A program made the position numbers and the translations under genes. Source: Bacteroidaceae bacterium (lineage in GTDB: Bacteria > Bacteroidota > Bacteroidia > Bacteroidales > Bacteroidaceae). Taken from it: a stretch of 39,050 nucleotides of DNA. Shown here in pieces: positions 32,999 to 39,050 of this stretch; position 1 is the stretch's first letter; each line of letters starts with the position of its first letter. Where the stretch lies: assembly GCA_017940565.1 (NCBI GenBank), contig JAGAYH010000009.1:1-39050 (forward strand), read 5' to 3'. A model generated the notes under the pieces. That model had not been told where the DNA came from, searched no databases, and saw only the letters and a list, made by a program, of their open reading frames with translations.

Positions 32999-33969
32999 AT
33001 TTTCATCGCTTTAAGTTCCTGCCAAGCGGCTTTGGGCAATGTGGTACCCACCACTTGAATGACCTCTGCGGCCAGTCGCCCGCCCCACTCCAGGCATTGC
33101 GCCAGCGGCTGGGCGTTGACATAAGCATAAAGGAAGCCGGCTGCGAAATAGTCGCCCGCCCCAGTGGTATCGACCACTTGGGCTACCTCTGCGGCCGGGG
33201 CGGCAGCAAATCGGTCGCCACTGCACACACAGGCACCGGCCTTGCCCAACTTCACGACGGCCGTCCGGCACATCCGGGCCAAGTCGCGGGCAGCCTCAAC
33301 GCCTTCCTTGCCCGTAAAAGCCAGGGCTTCCTCCTCGTTGGCAAAGACGATGTCAACATAGTCGTTGACCAGCCGGCGGAAGAAGTCCAAGTCGGCTGCT
33401 ACGACATTGTAACTGGCCAGGTCAAGACACACGGTCAGCCCCAATTCACGCGCCAGCGACAGCACGCCGGTCATGAGCGCATGGTTCTGGACCAAATAGC
33501 CCTCAACATATATTATATGGTATCCACGGAGCATGTCAGCCGTCACGTCTGCAGCATCCAAGCAGGCCGAAGCACCGAGGTAGGTGGCAAAAGTGCGCTG
33601 TCCGTCGGGCGAAATCAGCGTGGAAGCCACACCCGTACCCTGTCCTTGCATGACGGACAGACAGGTAACGACACCCTCTCGCTCCAAATCCTCACCATAG
33701 AAACGGCCGTCGGCATCGTCTCCCACCTTACCAATAAAAGCACTCTCGACGCCCATATTGGCCAGAGCTTTGATGGTGTTGGCGGCCGAACCGCCCGAAG
33801 CCTTCTGACTGTCCATGACGGCCAACTGCGCCGCTACCCGGCTGCGGCCGGCTCCGTCAATCAGTTGCATGGAACCTTTGGGCATGTCCATCGTCTGCAG
33901 CAGGCCATCGTCGTCCAAACGCACCAGCACATCGACCAAACTATTGCCTATTCCGATGATTTTTTTCAT
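32995..33969 (-). CDS. PfkB-family carbohydrate/nucleoside kinase (adenosine-kinase-like)
   Basis: From the ATG at 33969 (MKKIIGIGNSLVDVLVRLDD) this is a 324-residue ribokinase-fold kinase. The frame extends 22 codons upstream, through the promoter. PfkB signature 1 is GGSAANTIKALANMGVESAF, and signature 2, with the catalytic base, is DTTGAGDYFAAGFLYAY (aspartate in GAGD). The lid and substrate region matches adenosine kinase-like proteins common in Bacteroidetes; the true substrate is not certain. A TAACTTTG box at 33997-33990 is the promoter, and the S41 protease gene is coupled downstream by an ATGA overlap. Confidence 0.9.
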   Translation of the reverse strand: MKKIIGIGNSLVDVLVRLDDDGLLQTMDMPKGSMQLIDGAGRSRVAAQLAVMDSQKASGGSAANTIKALANMGVESAFIGKVGDDADGRFYGEDLEREGVVTCLSVMQGQGTGVASTLISPDGQRTFATYLGASACLDAADVTADMLRGYHIIYVEGYLVQNHALMTGVLSLARELGLTVCLDLASYNVVAADLDFFRRLVNDYVDIVFANEEEALAFTGKEGVEAARDLARMCRTAVVKLGKAGACVCSGDRFAAAPAAEVAQVVDTTGAGDYFAAGFLYAYVNAQPLAQCLEWGGRLAAEVIQVVGTTLPKAAWQELKAMKI

Positions 33970-33989
33970 ATTTTCCACAAATTTCTCCG

Positions 33990-34027
33990 CAAAGTTATTG
34001 CTATTTTCAAAAATATAGCTACTTTTG
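33990..34027. promoter_or_regulatory. Divergent, abutting promoters of the PfkB kinase and tRNA-Asn genes
   Basis: Plus strand: TTG (33998-34000), exactly 19 bp, TACTTTTG (34020-34027), driving the tRNAs. Minus strand: TAACTTTG (33997-33990), driving the kinase. The plus -33 element abuts the minus -7 box, so RNA polymerase can probably occupy only one at a time. Confidence 0.75.
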
Positions 34028-34059
34028 CAGCGCAAAACGAAAAAATAGTTTTCGCAACC

Positions 34060-34133
34060 GCTTCAATAGCTCAGTTGGTTAGAGCACCTGACTGTTAATC
34101 AGGGGGTCGTAGGTTCAAGTCCTTCTTGAAGCG
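34060..34133 (+). tRNA. tRNA-Asn (GTT), first copy
   Basis: A 74-nt cloverleaf: acceptor GCTTCAA/TTGAAGC with discriminator G, D-arm with AGTTGGTTA loop, anticodon stem CCTGA/TCAGG, anticodon GTT at 34094-34096, T-loop GTTCAAGTC. CCA is not encoded. It lies about 30 bp downstream of a consensus promoter start; the leader can form an imperfect hairpin. Confidence 0.96.
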
Positions 34134-34154
34134 CAACATAATGAAAATTAGTCT

Positions 34155-34228
34155 GCTTCAATAGCTCAGTTGGTTAGAGCACCTGACTGTTAATCAGGGG
34201 GTCGTAGGTTCAAGTCCTTCTTGAAGCG
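34155..34228 (+). tRNA. tRNA-Asn (GTT), second copy
   Basis: Identical in all 74 positions to the copy 95 bp upstream, and followed by the same GCAACA flank. A 21-bp spacer separates the two; they should be one transcript ended by the hairpin at 34231-34271. The duplication keeps the flanking bases, so it looks recent or maintained by gene conversion. Confidence 0.96.
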
Positions 34229-34230
34229 CA

Positions 34231-34271
34231 ACAAAGAAGCCCCGCAACCTCGGTTGCGGGGCGCTTTGTTC
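34231..34271 (+). terminator. Terminator of the tRNA-Asn transcript
   Basis: GCCCCGCAAC (34239-34248) pairs with GTTGCGGGGC (34253-34262) around a CTCG loop; an outer ACAAAG/CTTTGT stem extends it. The U-tract is short, but the stem is very stable. Confidence 0.7.
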
Positions 34272-34312
34272 ACAGATACCTCACAATGCGGATATCCCGC
34301 CCAATGAAACAA

Positions 34313-34349
34313 AACAAATCCCTCCAGGCATCGGCTTGGAGGGATTGTT
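34313..34349. terminator. Bidirectional terminator between the tRNAs and the acyl-CoA dehydrogenase gene
   Basis: AATCCCTCCA (34317-34326) pairs with TGGAGGGATT (34337-34346), flanked by TTTGTTTTGTTTC on the minus strand. It lies about 20 bp after the dehydrogenase stop codon, so it ends that operon and backs up the tRNA terminator. Confidence 0.78.
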
Positions 34350-34366
34350 ATAGACAGGAGCAACTG

Positions 34367-36097
34367 CTATGCCTCGGCTTCGGCCGTCTCGCTGGCGCGG
34401 AAGTTGGTGAGGTCTTGCTCCACGAAGTTCTTAATGTAGGCACTCTTGCCGATGACGTCTTCCTCGGCCAGACGTACATAGACGTTGGCTGACTTTTGGA
34501 AGAGTTCAGGAGCACGGGTGGCATCGTCAAGAATGAGGAGCGACATGATGATTTCGGCTGTCATGTCGTAAAGACGGCGTGCGAGGAAGTCCTGCACCTC
34601 CTGATTGCCCTGCTCCTTGACGGCGTTGACACTCTGCTCGTAGAGGTCCACCAGTTTGGCCACGCGCTGCTGCAACGGGCGCAGTTCGTCGCTCACCTGG
34701 GCTTCGAGCATCTCGCGGATGACACCGAGATAGGTGCCGTTAGTGATGTAGCGGATGGCAGCCACCACCTGGAGCTGTGTCGTACCTTCATAGATGGAGA
34801 AGATGCGGGCGTCGCGGTAGAGGCGCTGGCTCTTGTACTCCATGATAAAGCCCGAACCGCCGTGGATGCTGATGGCATCGTAGGCGTTCTGCGTGGCATA
34901 CTCGGAGTTCATACCCTTGGCCAGCGGTGTGAAAGCATCGGCCAGACGGGTGTATTTCTTCAGTTCGTTGCGCTCTTCAGGCTCAAGTTTGCGGTCGCGC
35001 TGAATGTCCTCGAGGGCCTTGTAGATGTCCACGTAGCGGGCCGTCTGGTAAAGCAGCGAACGGCCGGCGTCAAGTTTGGCCTTCATGCGAGAAAGCATGT
35101 CGTAAACGGCTGGGAACTCGATGATGGCCTGACCGAACTGCTGGCGTTCCTTGGCATAAGCCAGACCTTCGTTGTAGGCTTCCTGCTCCACGCCGACACT
35201 CTGTGCGGCGATGCCCAGACGGGCGCCGTTCATCAGGGCCATCACATATTTGATAAGTCCCAGACGGGTGCTTCCACAAAGTTCGGCCTTAGCATTCTTA
35301 TAGGTCAGCTCACAGGTGGGCGAGCCGTGGATGCCGAGCTTGTGCTCAATATGGCGCACGTTCACGCCGCCCTGGCGCTTGTCGTAGATAAACATGGAGA
35401 GGCCGCGGCCGTCCTTCGTGCCTTCCTCGGAGCGGGCCAAGACGAGGTGGATGTCAGAGTCGCCGTTGGTGATGAATCGCTTCACGCCGTTCAGGCGCCA
35501 GCAGTCTTCTTTCTCGTCGTAGGTAGCTTTGAGCATCACACGCTGCAAATCGCTGCCGGCGTCAGGCTCGGTGAGGTCCATCGACATGGTTTCGCCCTGG
35601 CATATGCGCGGGATGTACTTCTGGCGCTGCTCTTCGCTGCCGAACTCATAGAGCGTGTCGATGCACGACTGGAGGGACCAGATGTTCTGGAAACCGGCAT
35701 CGGCGGCGGAGATGACTTCAGAAAGCATGGAGAATGTGGTGTTGGGCAGGTTGAGACCGCCGTAGCGTCGCGGCATGCTCACGCCCCACAGGCCGGCCTT
35801 GCGCGTGGCGTCGAGGTTTTCATAGGTCTTCGAAGCATAAATCATGCGCTGGTTCTCCAGGTGGGGACCTTCGAGGTCCACGTCCTCTGAGTTGGGCTCA
35901 ATGATATTGGCAGCCACATCACCGGTGATTTCCAGGATGCGCTTGTAGTTCTCAATGGCGTCCTCGTAGTCCACGGGGGCGTCTTCGTATGTCTTTGCGT
36001 CTTCGTAGCCTTTTTCCTTCAGTTCTACGATACGTTTCATCAGCGGGTGATGCAGGTGAAACTCCAGTTCGGGATGATCGCTATAATAGTTTGCCAT
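34367..36097 (-). CDS. Acyl-CoA dehydrogenase
   Basis: This 576-residue flavoenzyme is longer than the usual 380, with an extra C-terminal domain of about 130 residues as in VLCAD/ACAD9-like or FadE-type forms. Family signatures: MSMDLTEPDAGSDLQRVMLK (about 170-189), a flavin-contacting region near CWRLNGVKRFITNGD, and the second signature IHGGSGFIMEYKSQRLYRDA with the catalytic-type Glu in IYEGTTQLQVV (about 440). It oxidises an acyl-CoA to the trans-2-enoyl-CoA and passes electrons to ETF, whose subunit genes are directly upstream. It follows etfA by 3 bp. The chain length it acts on cannot be read from sequence. Confidence 0.94.
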   Translation of the reverse strand: MANYYSDHPELEFHLHHPLMKRIVELKEKGYEDAKTYEDAPVDYEDAIENYKRILEITGDVAANIIEPNSEDVDLEGPHLENQRMIYASKTYENLDATRKAGLWGVSMPRRYGGLNLPNTTFSMLSEVISAADAGFQNIWSLQSCIDTLYEFGSEEQRQKYIPRICQGETMSMDLTEPDAGSDLQRVMLKATYDEKEDCWRLNGVKRFITNGDSDIHLVLARSEEGTKDGRGLSMFIYDKRQGGVNVRHIEHKLGIHGSPTCELTYKNAKAELCGSTRLGLIKYVMALMNGARLGIAAQSVGVEQEAYNEGLAYAKERQQFGQAIIEFPAVYDMLSRMKAKLDAGRSLLYQTARYVDIYKALEDIQRDRKLEPEERNELKKYTRLADAFTPLAKGMNSEYATQNAYDAISIHGGSGFIMEYKSQRLYRDARIFSIYEGTTQLQVVAAIRYITNGTYLGVIREMLEAQVSDELRPLQQRVAKLVDLYEQSVNAVKEQGNQEVQDFLARRLYDMTAEIIMSLLILDDATRAPELFQKSANVYVRLAEEDVIGKSAYIKNFVEQDLTNFRASETAEAEA

Positions 36098-36100
36098 GGC

Positions 36101-37123
36101 TTATTTGCTGTTTTGTTTGTAATACTTAATCAGTTTGGGCACCACTTCCTCCACTGTACCGACAATCACGTAGTCGGCAATCTTGTTGATGGGGGCGTCG
36201 GGGTCGGAGTTCACGGAGATAATGATACCGCTGTCTTGCATGCCGGCGATGTGCTGTATCTGACCACTGATGCCACAGGCGATGTACACTTTCGGGTGCA
36301 CGGTGACGCCCGTCTGGCCTATCTGGCGGTCGTGGTCGCAGAATCCGGCGTCAACGGCAGCGCGGCTGCCGCCCACTTCGCCGTGGAGCACCTTGGCGAG
36401 TTCAAACAGCTGGTCGAATCCTTCTTTCGAGCCCATGCCGTAACCGCCGGCAACCACGATGGGGGCGCCCTTCAGATTGTGCTTGGCGGCTTCCACATGG
36501 TGGTCGAGCACCTTCACCACGTAAGCTTCGGGGCTGACATATTTCGATACCTCGGGATAAACGGTTTCCTTCTTGCACGCTCCTTCATAGACAGCTTTCT
36601 GCATCACGCCGGAGCGCACGGTGGCCATCTGGGGGCGGTGTTCGGGATTGACGATGGTGGCAACGATGTTGCCGCCGAAGGCCGGACGAATCTGGTAGAG
36701 CAGGTTGTCGTAATGGGTCTTCGTCTTGTTGTCGTCATACTCGCCGATTTCGAGCTCCGTGCAGTCGGCCGTCAGTCCGCTCGTCAGCGACGACGACACG
36801 CGGGGGCCGAGGTCGCGGCCGATGACGGTGGCGCCCATCAGGCAGATCTGCGGCTGTTCTTCTTTAAACAAGTTGACGAGGATGTCGGTGTGCGGGGCGC
36901 TGGTATAGGGGAACAGGCCTTCGCCGTCGAAGACGAACAGCTTGTCCACGCCGTAAGGCAGAATCTGTTCTTCAACCTTTCCCTTGATACCCGTGCCGGC
37001 AACGACGGCATGGAGTTCCACACCCAGTTCATTGGCCAGTTTGCGGCCTTTGGTCAGCAGTTCCTGCGACACTTCCTGCACCAGGGTGCCTTCCACTTCG
37101 CAATATACAAATACGTTGTTCAT
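36101..37123 (-). CDS. etfA: Electron transfer flavoprotein alpha subunit
   Basis: This 340-residue protein has the EtfA layout: an N-terminal domain starting MNNVFVYCEVEGTLVQEVSQ, then the FAD-binding C-terminal domain with GGYGMGSKEGFDQLFELAK (about 217-235), GSRAAVDAGFCDHDRQIGQT, ACGISGQIQHIAGM and SVNSDPDAPINKIADYVIVG. With EtfB it carries electrons from acyl-CoA dehydrogenase to the respiratory chain, or in bifurcating forms couples NADH oxidation to crotonyl-CoA reduction. Sequence alone does not decide which. It lies 5 bp after etfB and 3 bp before the dehydrogenase. Confidence 0.94.
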   Translation of the reverse strand: MNNVFVYCEVEGTLVQEVSQELLTKGRKLANELGVELHAVVAGTGIKGKVEEQILPYGVDKLFVFDGEGLFPYTSAPHTDILVNLFKEEQPQICLMGATVIGRDLGPRVSSSLTSGLTADCTELEIGEYDDNKTKTHYDNLLYQIRPAFGGNIVATIVNPEHRPQMATVRSGVMQKAVYEGACKKETVYPEVSKYVSPEAYVVKVLDHHVEAAKHNLKGAPIVVAGGYGMGSKEGFDQLFELAKVLHGEVGGSRAAVDAGFCDHDRQIGQTGVTVHPKVYIACGISGQIQHIAGMQDSGIIISVNSDPDAPINKIADYVIVGTVEEVVPKLIKYYKQNSK

Positions 37124-37128
37124 AATGC

Positions 37129-37998
37129 TTAGCCAATGATTTTTTCGTTCAACAATTCCTTAATCAGCCCCTCCACATCGGCGTCGCTGCCGGTGAGCGT
37201 CTTGCTCTCCTTGGCTTGGAAGACGATGTTCTTCACGGCCTTCACCTTCGTCGGGCTTCCGGCCAGACCGCACTGCTGCGGGTCGCCGTCCACGTCGGCC
37301 ACGCTCCACTGGTTGAGCGTCAGGTAGGGACGCTCCTCATAGAGATTCTTGCGCGGGCAGTCGTCCGTGCGCTCCATGGGGCAGGTGGCATACTTGTATT
37401 TCATCACCAGCTTGGCATTTTGCGGACGGCAGGGGGCAGCACTGCCGTTTACCGTGATGACCACGGGCAGCGGGGCTTCCACCACCTCCACACCGCCGTC
37501 GATGACGCGGCGGATGGTTGCCTTGCCGTTCTCTATTTTCAGTATTTCCTCGGCGTAGGTCACCTGGTTCAGTCCCAACTTCTGGGCCACCTGCGGACCT
37601 ACCTGTGCCGTGTCGCCGTCGATGGCCTGGCGGCCGCCGATGACGATGTCCACGTCACCAATCTTCTGGATGGCCGTGGCCAGGGCATAACTCGTGGCCA
37701 GCGTGTCGGCACCGGCAAAGAGCCGGTCGGTCAGCAGCCAACCCGTGTCGGCACCGCGGTACAGGCCCTGGCGGATGATTTCGCCGGCGCGGGGAGGACC
37801 CATCGTCAGCAAGCCGACCGTCGTACCGGGATTCTGGTCCTTGATGCGCAGAGCCTGCTCCAGCGCATTGAGGTCTTCGGGATTGAAAATGGCAGGCAGG
37901 GCGGCACGGTTCACCGTTCCCTCCGCCGTCATGGCGTCCTTGCCCACATTGCGCGTGTCGGGCACCTGCTTGGCAAGAACTACGATTTTGTAACTCAT
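37129..37998 (-). CDS. etfB: Electron transfer flavoprotein beta subunit
   Basis: From the ATG at 37998 (MSYKIVVLAKQVPDTRNVGK) this is 289 residues; ten codons upstream are non-conserved. The beta-subunit signatures are VLAKQVPDTRNVG, FNPEDLNALEQALRIKDQNP, MGPPRAGEIIRQGLYRGADT and VIGGRQAIDGDTAQVGPQVA. It is the first gene of etfB-etfA-acyl-CoA dehydrogenase, 5 bp before etfA. TAATTTTG at 38075-38068 (minus strand) is a probable -7 box, with no clear TTG. The gene order points to a fatty-acid or short-chain acyl-CoA oxidation/reduction step. Confidence 0.95.
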   Translation of the reverse strand: MSYKIVVLAKQVPDTRNVGKDAMTAEGTVNRAALPAIFNPEDLNALEQALRIKDQNPGTTVGLLTMGPPRAGEIIRQGLYRGADTGWLLTDRLFAGADTLATSYALATAIQKIGDVDIVIGGRQAIDGDTAQVGPQVAQKLGLNQVTYAEEILKIENGKATIRRVIDGGVEVVEAPLPVVITVNGSAAPCRPQNAKLVMKYKYATCPMERTDDCPRKNLYEERPYLTLNQWSVADVDGDPQQCGLAGSPTKVKAVKNIVFQAKESKTLTGSDADVEGLIKELLNEKIIG

Positions 37999-38113
37999 AC
38001 TTATTTCTTTTTTTATGTATTTATACACGAAAAACGCGCGGAAAACCTATTTCTCCGCTTGAAGGTGCAAAATTACACATTTTCTTTGAGATAGGCGCTA
38101 TCCTGCGCCCCAT

Positions 38114-38551
38114 TTATTCAGCAAAAGCCGCCTTCAGCTCGTCCAGGTTGCACAGAATGCCACCTGAAAACAATTTGTACATCAGTTCGGGCTCCTGCCT
38201 CACCGGCTGATACACATACACCGGCCGGCCGGCACCGCTGTACCACCCCGCCTCCGTATGGGCCGAGCGCCCGCAGGGCAACACCAGCACACACACGTCG
38301 CACGCCAGCATCGCGTCCAGGTCGCTCTTGAAACCGGCCTCGGCTATGGGATGGTTCAGGTTCTCGCGATACTGCTCCGCGCTCCACTCCAACCAGTCCT
38401 CGCCTATGCTCGACCACTGGAAACCGCCCCGCCCGTGCGGCGGGTTGCGGAAATCGTACACCTCATGCCCCAGCGCCCGCAGCGTCTTCACCACCTCGGG
38501 CTGGAACTCGTTGCGCCAACTGCTGGCCACGTAAATCTTCTTTTTTGCCAT
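38114..38551 (-). CDS. Nucleoside 2-deoxyribosyltransferase-like protein
   Basis: This 145-residue protein resembles the nucleoside 2-deoxyribosyltransferase/RCL-like fold. It starts MAKKKIYVASSWRNEFQP. A CDVCVLVLPCGRSAHTEAGW stretch (84-103) holds the family's likely catalytic Glu 100, and YSGAGRPVYVYQPV follows. Enzymes of this fold transfer or hydrolyse the deoxyribose-base bond; some relatives act in nucleotide salvage. The exact reaction is not clear, and the early GGFQWSSIGEDWLEW segment is unusual. It is a single gene whose promoter box is TATCTTTG at 38584-38577. Confidence 0.75.
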   Translation of the reverse strand: MAKKKIYVASSWRNEFQPEVVKTLRALGHEVYDFRNPPHGRGGFQWSSIGEDWLEWSAEQYRENLNHPIAEAGFKSDLDAMLACDVCVLVLPCGRSAHTEAGWYSGAGRPVYVYQPVRQEPELMYKLFSGGILCNLDELKAAFAE

Positions 38552-38670
38552 AGAGTGGTTTATGAACTTTTGCTTACAAAGATACGAATAAACGGGCGCA
38601 GACTCTATGGAAATGAGTTAAAAAGTTATATAGCCCCTATATTTTCTATAGATACTATAACCACTATTAG

Positions 38671-38834
38671 AAAACATCTGATTTCGGACTTCAAAGGCGG
38701 CGTTTCGGGGCGCAGAAGCGGCGTCTCAAAATTTTGAAACGCCGCTTCTGTTTGGCAGTGTCTGATGTCTGCTGACAATGTGCGCATTACAAAACGCCCG
38801 GTTTGGGGGTGGATTTTTTGGACAAAAACATCTG
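38671..38834 (+). repeat. Dispersed intergenic palindromic repeat, copy D
   Basis: The internal palindrome is strong: CAGAAGCGGCGT and ACGCCGCTTCTG arms (38715-38752) with an inner TCAAAATTTTGA. Its left flank is diverged and lacks the usual left edge, but GGATTTTTTGGACAAA marks the right edge. The copy is bracketed by AAAACATCTG at 38671-38680 and 38825-38834, a 10-bp direct repeat not shared with the other copies and possibly a target duplication. Confidence 0.75.
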
Positions 38835-38848
38835 TTGCGCGATGGGTG

Positions 38849-38884
38849 TAAAAAACACGGAAGCGCCGTGTGACGCTTCCGTGT
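38849..38884 (-). terminator. Terminator of the gene at the right edge
   Basis: ACACGGAAGCG (38855-38865) pairs with CGCTTCCGTGT (38874-38884), an 11-bp perfect stem; TTTTTT follows on the minus strand (38855-38850). It lies 25 bp after the stop of the partial gene. Confidence 0.88.
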
Positions 38885-38909
38885 ATGGGGGGTTGTTGAT
38901 GGCGGTGTG

Positions 38910-39050
38910 TTACATGCCGTAGCTGAAGGCGTCGATGTACTGGTAGAAGCAGCTGACGATGCCGGTGAGCACTACGCCGAGGAGGCAGAGGGCCAGACCC
39001 ACGCGGGTGTAGCCGTCGCTCTGGAAGCGGGCGATGGGGGCGTCGTTCTC
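38910..39050 (-). CDS. C-terminal 46 residues of a membrane protein, possibly NuoN
   Basis: The gene continues beyond the right edge; only the end is visible. Its reading frame runs from the edge to a TAA at 38912-38910, and contains the hydrophobic segment VGLALCLLGVVLTGIVSCFY followed by QYIDAFSYGM. A single last transmembrane helix before a short tail, with a strong terminator 25 bp later, would fit the end of the NADH-quinone oxidoreductase subunit N gene, the last gene of the nuo operon. The match is from memory of the family's C-terminal shape and is weak. Confidence 0.5.
   Translation of the reverse strand, partial: ENDAPIARFQSDGYTRVGLALCLLGVVLTGIVSCFYQYIDAFSYGM

Larger units (their letters stand above)
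38552..38909. other. Intergenic region with an AT-rich hairpin, repeat copy D and a terminator
   Basis: Between the deoxyribosyltransferase-like gene and the truncated gene at the right edge. It holds the former's promoter box (38584-38577), an AT-rich stretch with GTTATA/TATAAC and several TATAG-like words (about 38620-38665), repeat copy D (38671-38834), and the terminator of the right-edge gene (38849-38884). Confidence 0.7.

Noticed and set aside
4228-38834. Insertion sequence for the five repeat copies
   Set aside because: No transposase frame, no terminal inverted repeats and each copy is only about 165 bp; at most it is a non-autonomous element.

Overview
The window looks like chromosomal DNA of a Bacteroidales bacterium, most likely a relatively GC-rich Prevotella or close relative. 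The evidence is: Bacteroidetes-type promoters (TTG, about 19 bp, TAnnTTTG) before many genes; a BspA-like leucine-rich-repeat surface protein with a dockerin end; the rimP-nusA-infB-cvpA-sufB order; an M56/TonB-BlaI pair; and an L-rhamnose operon of Bacteroidetes type. No transposase, integrase, phage gene or CRISPR array is visible.

Layout. 1-4020: one large secreted BspA-like protein (minus). 4021-5821: divergent region with a dispersed repeat, then a CNNM/CorC-type CBS membrane protein (plus). 5862-10786: four-gene minus-strand export operon (TolC, HlyD, two ABC-2 permeases) with no ATPase gene. 10787-11405: long non-coding stretch with a candidate small RNA and a 21-bp-period motif array. 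11406-13873: SF1 helicase behind a small outer-membrane-like protein whose promoter implies a nearly leaderless mRNA. 13874-16036: second motif array, then an AAA ATPase + DUF4435 (TOPRIM-like) pair resembling the PARIS AriA/AriB anti-phage pair. 16064-17770: GT2 glycosyltransferase and M48 lipoprotein protease. 18091-24851: rimP-nusA-infB-cvpA-sufB, with a terminator-like hairpin in the rimP leader and no sufC/sufD after sufB. 25286-26979: BlaI repressor and M56 sensor/TonB fusion with a palindromic operator over the promoter. 27152-31043: third motif array, then rhaB-rhaA-rhaD without transporter or regulator. 31331-33969: PfkB sugar kinase and S41 protease. 34060-34228: two identical tRNA-Asn genes. 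34367-37998: etfB-etfA-acyl-CoA dehydrogenase. 38114-38551: nucleoside deoxyribosyltransferase-like protein. 38910-39050: end of a membrane protein, possibly NuoN.

Two families of non-coding repeats are the most unusual content. (i) Five copies of a roughly 165-bp intergenic element, with a long internal palindrome and, in four copies, short direct repeats about 162 bp apart, lie at 4228-4408, 17908-18083, 25026-25204, 31120-31297 and 38671-38834. (ii) Three arrays of a 16-bp motif, consensus ACGAAAACGGMKTTAG, repeat at exactly 21 bp upstream of the tolC operon, the ATPase/DUF4435 pair and rhaB, always pointing toward that gene. Both families share the 10-mer AAACGGCGTT. I do not recognise either as a described element; genome-wide searches are needed to judge novelty.

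All functions are inferred from reading the sequence; no database search was possible.
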